This document shows, piece after piece, positions 57,243 to 64,000 of a stretch of DNA of 64,000 nt (its first letter is position 1; every line of letters begins with the position of its first letter). The notes under the pieces were generated by a model. The model was given only the letters and a program-made list of their open reading frames with translations, had not been told where the DNA came from and did no database searches. Position numbers and translations under genes: made by a program. This DNA comes from Seriola aureovittata (lineage: Eukaryota > Chordata > Actinopteri > Carangiformes > Carangidae), in contig NC_079377.1 in the NCBI RefSeq assembly GCF_021018895.1, positions 8,314,501 through 8,378,500 on the forward strand. Direction: 5' to 3'.

Positions 57243-59241
57243 ACAAAGAGCGACAGACAGGAGGGAGGAAAGGAGAGGAAAGGCTGTGATAGTCGTAAGA
57301 GCGAGGGAGAAGAATGTATGAAAAAAAGAATCTCATCTCTACTCTCCAGTGCTTCACTGCAAACAGCTGTGGGTTTAAGGGCCTCCATACACACAAGCCA
57401 AAGAAGTAGCACCAACACAGACTGACTGATGTGCTGCCTCACATCTTCTGATAAAGACTACAGCTGTCATCAAGCTGACCGCTGTTCGCACATTCGTGTG
57501 CGTTCTGCGCCTGCCAGGCAGGAAATAATAAGACAGCGGTCCATCAAAAAGTTGCAAATGGCTCTGTTGTGTGGTGCTTTGCTTAGATATTCACAAACAT
57601 GGTCAGTTGTGGTCTTTTGCTTGTAGAAGAAAAGAGGAGTAGGTGAACCCATTTAAAATTGGTGAAAAGATACAAATGTTGAGCACTGTTTGGGGCATTA
57701 CTGAGCAGTCAAACTTTACAGCCACAGTTTTTATTAAACATATTCTCTGTTCATTTGTCAATCATTTAGTGAGAGCATTTAAACTGGTTCACATGGTGAA
57801 AATGACCAAAGACAAAGATTTTGTTTGTCTTTTGCTATGTTCTTGTTCTGTGGATTACATATACAGAAGTCTGAGTGGTTATTTCCTCTTGTGCAAGTGC
57901 AGGTCATCTGGCTGCAAGCTGCAGTCTTTGTGGTGTTCAAATTCATCTTTGACCAGAAGATGTCAGGCAGTCAGCCGTCATTACGTGTTTGAACAGTTGT
58001 TGTTTGTTGATACTAGTTGTTTGAGGTCAGGATGTTGTGTCACTGGCTCTAACATGGAATTAAAGAAGCAGACTTGTGACTATGAGGATTTATGGTTGAA
58101 ATCTGTGAACTATGATGAAACATGGGTGTGGAAAACCTTCTCAGCGACCACTAAAGCACCTTTGAGTGAGGTACTTTTAACCCTCATAATAGCCAAAACC
58201 AGAAAACTGCAGTTATGCTGTGCAACTACCAGGTATAAATATGTGTAAGTATGTTATTTCAGAGGAAGTCAGCCTTCCTCGGCCACATAAAAACTAAGTA
58301 AAGAACACCTCTGTAAGGTAATTGAGTTTTGATGATACATTTCTCCTCTTGCATAGTGCAACATAATTGAGTTTCGTGGCGCTTAATTGGAAAAACACTA
58401 AAACAGTGTCATTCTAACCACTTCCTGATGACTGCTTTGCTCTGTCTGTTTCTGGTTGGAGGTAGGAGCATGTTAATAGCAGGAAATGACAGACTTTAAT
58501 CAAGCTGAATGAATGGCAGCAAGTACAGGTCTTTGTGCCACATTCTGCTTTGATCCAGCCTCTGCTCACAGGTTCTCAGCTTTGATTTGAGTTGAGGGGA
58601 AGGAAAGAGTTTTATTTGAAGAGTGGGAAGCCCCAGGAGGTAACACTTAGCAGTTCTTGTCACTGCATCCCAGCAAACAGACAAACTATTCATCAGCCTA
58701 CACACACATGTGCAGCAGTGCCTGTGGTCAAAAACACAATCCCACAAACACTGCTCATTTGCACATGGACGACCAGGTCTGATGGGTAATTTACATACCA
58801 AGGGTAGTCATTACACAGACGGATACACATATGGACGACCGACATTCACAAACACTGAGAAAACATCTTTCACAGTTTATAGTTCACTTGCTGTGCAGAG
58901 TTTTGACTGATTTAAATAAATGAACTGAACCTTTGGGGACTTGGCCAATAGTCGTCACTCAAAAAGAGAAAATAGGTGAAACTCTAACAAAAAGAATTTA
59001 CATTTAGTGGCAGAGGACTGTTTTTCTTGAGACACTTAAGGTGCATTTTATTTTGTTCACATGGGAATTCACACTGAAGATGGGACTATTTGGCCAGACA
59101 CAAAGTTTCTGTTAATTAAGAGTTTCAATGTTTCTACTGATGTCCCTATCATGACAAGACTTTTTCAGAGACTTTGAAAAAGAGAAAGGTTACGCTTTGG
59201 ATAGTGCAAATTAGCTGTGCACTTCACATACTGCATGCTTT

Positions 59242-59528
59242 AAAGGATAGTTAGACCTTTTGGGAAATATACTTAGAAACATGAGTTAGACGAGAAGATT
59301 AAAGCGAGTATTTCTTGGCCGAGTGCAGTAACATCAAATACACATTTTTTATCAAGCTAACCTTTCCACTCTGCTGCTAGTCTTTATGCCAAACTAAACT
59401 AAGCTAACTGGCTCCTGGCTTTCATTTTTAGCAGACTCATATGACAGTAGTATCGGTCTTCTCAACCAACTCATGGTAAGAAAGTGAATAGGTGTATTTT
59501 CCATAACGTCAAACTACCGTACTCCTTT
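59242..59528. mobile_element. interspersed repeat family R2, fuller copy with terminal inverted repeats
   Basis: The left end reads aaaggatagttagacctttt then gggaaat. The right end, reverse-complemented, reads aaaggagtacggtagtttga then cgttatggaaaat. They agree apart from a 6-base insertion and a few changes. The interior has gagttagacgagaagatt and aactaagctaactggctcc, the same family as 37249-37415. It looks like a miniature inverted-repeat transposable element, and TA flanks both ends. Confidence 0.65.
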
Positions 59529-62500
59529 ATACATTAGCATTGGGCAGAATCTCCTCCTGGAGACTCCTGTGAGATTTTGAAGCTGTTTTTTATCGTATTG
59601 GGTAAGATGACCAATCTTTTATTGTTCTATGGTCAACCTGACAACTACACTCAGTTTGGTAGTGTGAAGCCTCAGCCTTGCTAGATCATTACAGAACTAA
59701 ACAAGTTAAAACAGCATAATGTGGTGAAGAACAAAGACCATTTGTCTGATTGCTTCCTCCTGGGGACATTTAATAATCCAGACAGAATGAAAGGCACCTG
59801 TGTCCGCTTAGATTGAGCCCTGGTTCATGAGGGTGTGACGATAGCCAGGCATGTGATACATTTGGTGTCCCAGTATTTTTAGTCCTGATAATGGCATGCT
59901 GTGTTAGGACAAGTTCCTCCTTAGTTATGCAGAGTGAGAGACGGGCTGTTAGGGAAATGGTCTGTTCCTCCTGCAGAGAGGAAGGGAGGAATAGCAGCTG
60001 GCAGGCAACAGGCAGACACAGCATCTCTGAATGTCACACTCCCCTCTTTGCCCCCCCCCCCTCTCCACCTTCTCTCCTCCTTTCAGTTTGTTCTGTATCT
60101 GTTGTCTGAATTCATCAGAGAGCAGGAGTTTGCGCTGCCTCAACTATCCTCCCATGCCGCTCCATCTCTACAACAGAGGAGGAGAGTGAAAGAGAAGGGG
60201 GTAGTGGGCACATGAGGTGAGGGGGTGGAGAGTAAACAGTGGCTTTGCATCCCTCTAGGTTGTTGCTAGGCAACTTTTCCTGCATATGACAGCCTTGAGT
60301 GACAGCAGACCTTCCTTCAGAACAAAGACAGAAAGTTGGTGGGGGGAAAGGAGAGAGGAGAGAGAGCACCACAGAGATGAGTGGGGATAGGGTGAAGACA
60401 GGGGCAGACTTATTGTTGCTGGGTTTTGAGCAAAACAAAGCAACATGAGAAAAAATATTGGACAAAATCTGTAAAAGGTGAACCAGTTGGTTTAAGAAAA
60501 GTCATTTCCAATCTCTGAACCAAGGGGTGACAGGATAAATCTGTGGGCTCATGAGATAAATAATTGAAGCATAAAACATTTTTAACTTTTGAACACTACA
60601 ACATTGCCACTGGCAGGTTGAGGATGTCTTCAGCAGTTAAGTGCTTATCCAAGTCTTGTTTATATTCTGCAGTTTTGCTCTTTCATTACCTATGAACATA
60701 TGATTAGGATCTGTACAAATCTCCTGAGGCAGAGTACCAGCGTTACAACCGCAACCTACAAACTATACTTTGGCAAAGTTGGCAGACACCAGTAGTTCCG
60801 GCTCAGCACATTTGTGTGTTGCACAGATGACGTTCTTCATCCATAGAGCACATAATAAGGGTTTTTGACGATTGCAGGGGCTAAAATTAGCACGTGAATA
60901 ATAATCACCGGCCAGAGAGCTGCTTTTCATTGAAAGTTTGGCAGGAGAGCGCGCGCTGCATGCCAGATCAGGGGTGCTGCTCTACGGATGTGTGCAGCAG
61001 CAGCAGGCAGTCAGGAAGCAAAGGAAAGTTGACACTGGAAACCATATTGTTAACAGCAGCATGGGCTAAGTTGCCAGTGCTTTTAGATGACTGTGGAGGT
61101 TGCCAGATTCCTGCACCACGGCTGGCTAGAGAACTGCAGAGCAACATTACAAACAAACAAGCAGCGTCACAAGGGTTACATCCAGAATTGTACCAACCTG
61201 TTGGCATGCTGTTCATAGCCACAATGAAAATCTACTACACCCTCAAAGAGTGGAAAAAAGGAAACATAACAGAAGTTTTTTTTCAAAGTGAAGTCCGCAG
61301 CTATGTGGAGCATATGTTCCAGTGCAGCAACTTCCTTCTGTAATTAATGAAGTTCTCCAAAGGGAACAGTCTGATTAAGTGAAAACTCTTCTTATTCTCC
61401 ACAGGCCATGTTTGCAGAGCTCAGAGAGAAGCGGCTTCGAAAGAATTCCTGAGAACTAGGCGACCCTGGTTTGTCATGCAGCTGGCATCTCTTTTATGGA
61501 GTCACTTTCAAAGCTTTTCCCCTACAAGTGGCATCAAAAACATCTGTTCCCAGGGCAGCCACCCACATGAGAGATTGCCCAGTCCTGGCAGGATGGCCTG
61601 CAGATGTAGGCAACAACCGACATGCAAATGTAGATGTAAAACCCCAGACAGCCACAACGTGACAGTTAAGACAACAACATGCCAAGAGTCACAAAGGGGA
61701 GAGGAGAGGAAAATAGAAAAGAATAGAGAGTGGAAAGATAGGGAAGAGAAGAGAACCTGAATAGGAAGAGATGATAGGTTATAGAGGAACAGGAATACAA
61801 TAACTAGTAATTCTGAGGCAGTGTCTCCTGGCCATATTGAAGGATATGCAGTGGAGTAGCAGTAGCACAGCTATATTAAGGCTACTGTGTCCAGGGTGTA
61901 TGAGATGCCGTAAAATGTGCACTCTACTCGTGCTCAGAGCAGTGCAAAACACTGTGCATCATTAAGGGAAGTGTGCTTAAGTACTGTCCACAGCCCTGTA
62001 AAGGGACTGCTAGTGGGGGGAGAGTGGATAGAGGGAGGCAATGGGAAATGGTCTGAGTTATTTCCATTCCCTCAGCCCGTTTATGGAAACATTATGGGAG
62101 CAAGGTTCAGTTCTCACGGAGGAGGAAAAGATTCGGGAAGCAAGTGAGAGTGAGAAACAGGAGAAAGTGAAGGAGGGAGTGAAAGAGAAAAAGGAGGAGG
62201 GAGTGTAGAAATGCTGCTTTTAGCTGTTTTCTCTGGAAAAGACCTTGCTCTGTGTGTGTCCTTCATTGTCTGATTCTCCCTCTGGCAAAGGCCACAAAAG
62301 CCTCCATTTATCTGTCCTGAGCATCTAGGCTTATTGAGAAAAGGCCCTGAAAGGCGGGCAGCCATCACATGTGCCAGGGTGACATGGCTTTTCCCTTGTT
62401 AACACTTTAGTCTTGCACCCGGAGCGCACCCAACACAATCTCCACCAGAGTGAGGGATTACTCCTGCCGACAAACAGGGGGAAAAGAGGTAGTACATCTG

Positions 62501-63445
62501 TTCTATATATTTGCATTTCTTTGGTTGAGATCACAATACACCACTTGACTCGATGGAAAGCGAACATTCTCAGTCAGGCGTGAGAAACCCACCCCATCAA
62601 TGAGGCCTTTTTCCACCCTTTGGTTTCTTTAACCAGGGCAACAGCACATCACAAGGAGCGGTTTGCACAAAACACAATCTGTCAACTCGGAGGCAGACGG
62701 GGCCGGTTTATTCATGATTCGCCCTCATCAGTTTCTATTTACTCAGTGTTCTTGGTAGTAGAAAGGCGACCAAGTGCAATTTTAGGACATCGCAATGTGC
62801 GCTATTCAGCAATCTGCAGCTCTAATTGCAGAGTGAGAGGAATTTTCTACATCTCTAGCATTGAGGCACAACAGCTGCAGCTGGCATGGCATGCAGTGGG
62901 TGTGTTTAAGGGAGGTGTGGTGACTAAAAGGGTGTCAAAGACTAACCACCCACTGAGAGCCATCCACACACGCACACCTACGTATAAACACACACAAATG
63001 GACGCAGTGTTACATGCACACCCACGTGTTCACAATCACGCAGTTTGCTTTTGTCTCCATGTACAGATTGATAATGTTAACGATACAGCAAAGCATCAGG
63101 GGAAACACTGCACTCTAAAAATGTGCTTCACTCTCTATTGCCACTCATCAGCAAAGCCTTGATCTCACTGATTTAGAGAGGAGTCAGCTGCCATATACAA
63201 ACAAAACTCACATACAGCGTATTCCATTCCTCCAATCAACTGGTCATCGTCATCTCCTGCTAAATATCTGTGCACACACCTGCACACAGTGTATGTGATT
63301 CATAAAAAAAGTGTTGAGAGGAGGAAGTGACATGAATGCTCGTTTTTAACCTCACTATCTCTCTATCTCGTCCCACCACCATCTTCCCATCCTCCCATTC
63401 TGAATGTTAAATGGGGAAAAGTGTCCAGGGAGATGAGCGCGGATG

Positions 63446-63473
63446 AATTCATTCCTTCATTCCTTCATTCCTT
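63446..63473. repeat. CATTCCTT short array
   Basis: Three imperfect units of attccttc are visible. Confidence 0.9.
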
Positions 63474-64000
63474 GACTTCCACAAGCAGCTAAGTGCACTG
63501 ATCTGATCTGACGTGAGGTCCCCCAGTGATCAAGTGACCTTTGACCTTCAGAACCGATCGAGGCCAACAATCTGATGAGGTGCTCTCGTGAAGGGGGGAA
63601 GGGAACATACAAAGAATTGGAGGAGCAGATGAAGAACAACCATCACACCAGTCATAAGGAGTACAGTTGTCTTGCAAACTGCAGCATTTCCTCCAGAGAG
63701 ACCTAACTGGCGAATACAAATGGAAGTCCTCTGGCATTAATATTTATGTCATTCAGAATGACATTAAAAGAGCTGGAGTTAGATTCTTTAATGTACTTCC
63801 ACCTCACTCAAGCAGAGATCGGGCACAAGATGAAAAATGTGCTCAGGAAGGTGTCTGTCCTTAATCACAGAGCTGGCCAGACTTTACAACGGCATCCCAA
63901 ATAAGCTCAGATTTCCTTATTCCTCTCTTCCTTATCTCTAAACTGCAGCAGGCTCTGAAGAATGTCACCAAGATGGCAGCATTCAGAGAGAACACCAGGC

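Larger units (their letters stand above)
53001..64000. other. upstream region, second part; no gene supported
   Basis: It contains a GAA microsatellite (53748-53784), a perfect inverted repeat (55871-55900), repeat R1 copy B (56953-57242), an R2-family element (59242-59528) and a CATTCCTT array (63446-63473). Two short frames preceded by good acceptor sequences (54331-54495 minus and 61405-61452 plus) are too weak to call genes. No tRNA or other RNA gene was seen. Confidence 0.6.

Noticed and set aside
57643..58248. 201-codon open frame on the plus strand
   Set aside because: It resembles no family I know, has an irregular Cys/Ser-rich composition, and lacks splice context. One frame of this length is expected by chance in a window of this size.
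60040..60215. Strong acceptor-like pyrimidine tract followed by an open frame (FVLYLLSEFIREQEF...)
   Set aside because: The tract is a low-complexity C/T run, the frame has no match I recognise, and there is no partner exon nearby.
60894..61343. 149-codon open frame on the plus strand
   Set aside because: There is no recognisable domain and no support beyond length.

Overview
This window is nuclear DNA from a vertebrate, almost certainly a spiny-rayed (percomorph) teleost fish. It shows GT-AG introns, long vertebrate-type dinucleotide microsatellites, and several interspersed repeats that I recognise from memory as common in percomorph genomes. There is no bacterial, phage or CRISPR content.

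One gene can be supported. It is the fish orthologue of SIPA1L2 (SPAR2, a synaptic Rap GTPase-activating protein), on the minus strand. I traced 16 coding exons from the ATG at 44412 down to 308. All junctions have GT donors and AG acceptors, and codon phase is kept across all 15 complete introns. The exons encode residues 1 to about 1593. The remaining C-terminal exons, expected to hold roughly 200 residues and the coiled coil, lie beyond position 1. A CpG-enriched 5' untranslated segment (44413-44682) precedes the ATG and starts at a splice-acceptor-like sequence.

Layout by coordinate: 1-4740 holds exons 16-15 and an intron with a roughly 760-bp transposon-like element. 7547-13702 holds exons 14-10, which encode the disordered serine-rich region. 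16683-23177 holds exons 9-8, including the PDZ domain. 29809-32903 holds exons 7-4, the RapGAP core. 37448-44412 holds exons 3-1. 44683-64000 has no gene I can support. It is either 5' intron or upstream intergenic DNA and contains microsatellites, two transposon-like repeats and two weak exon-like segments.

I found no undescribed biological system. The points most worth a second look are lineage-specific Gly-Pro and Glu-Pro coding minisatellites, apparent absence of a conserved family motif in exon 14, a conserved DSGIDT degron-like motif, splice sites made of or touching simple repeats, and a repeat family seen twice in the window.
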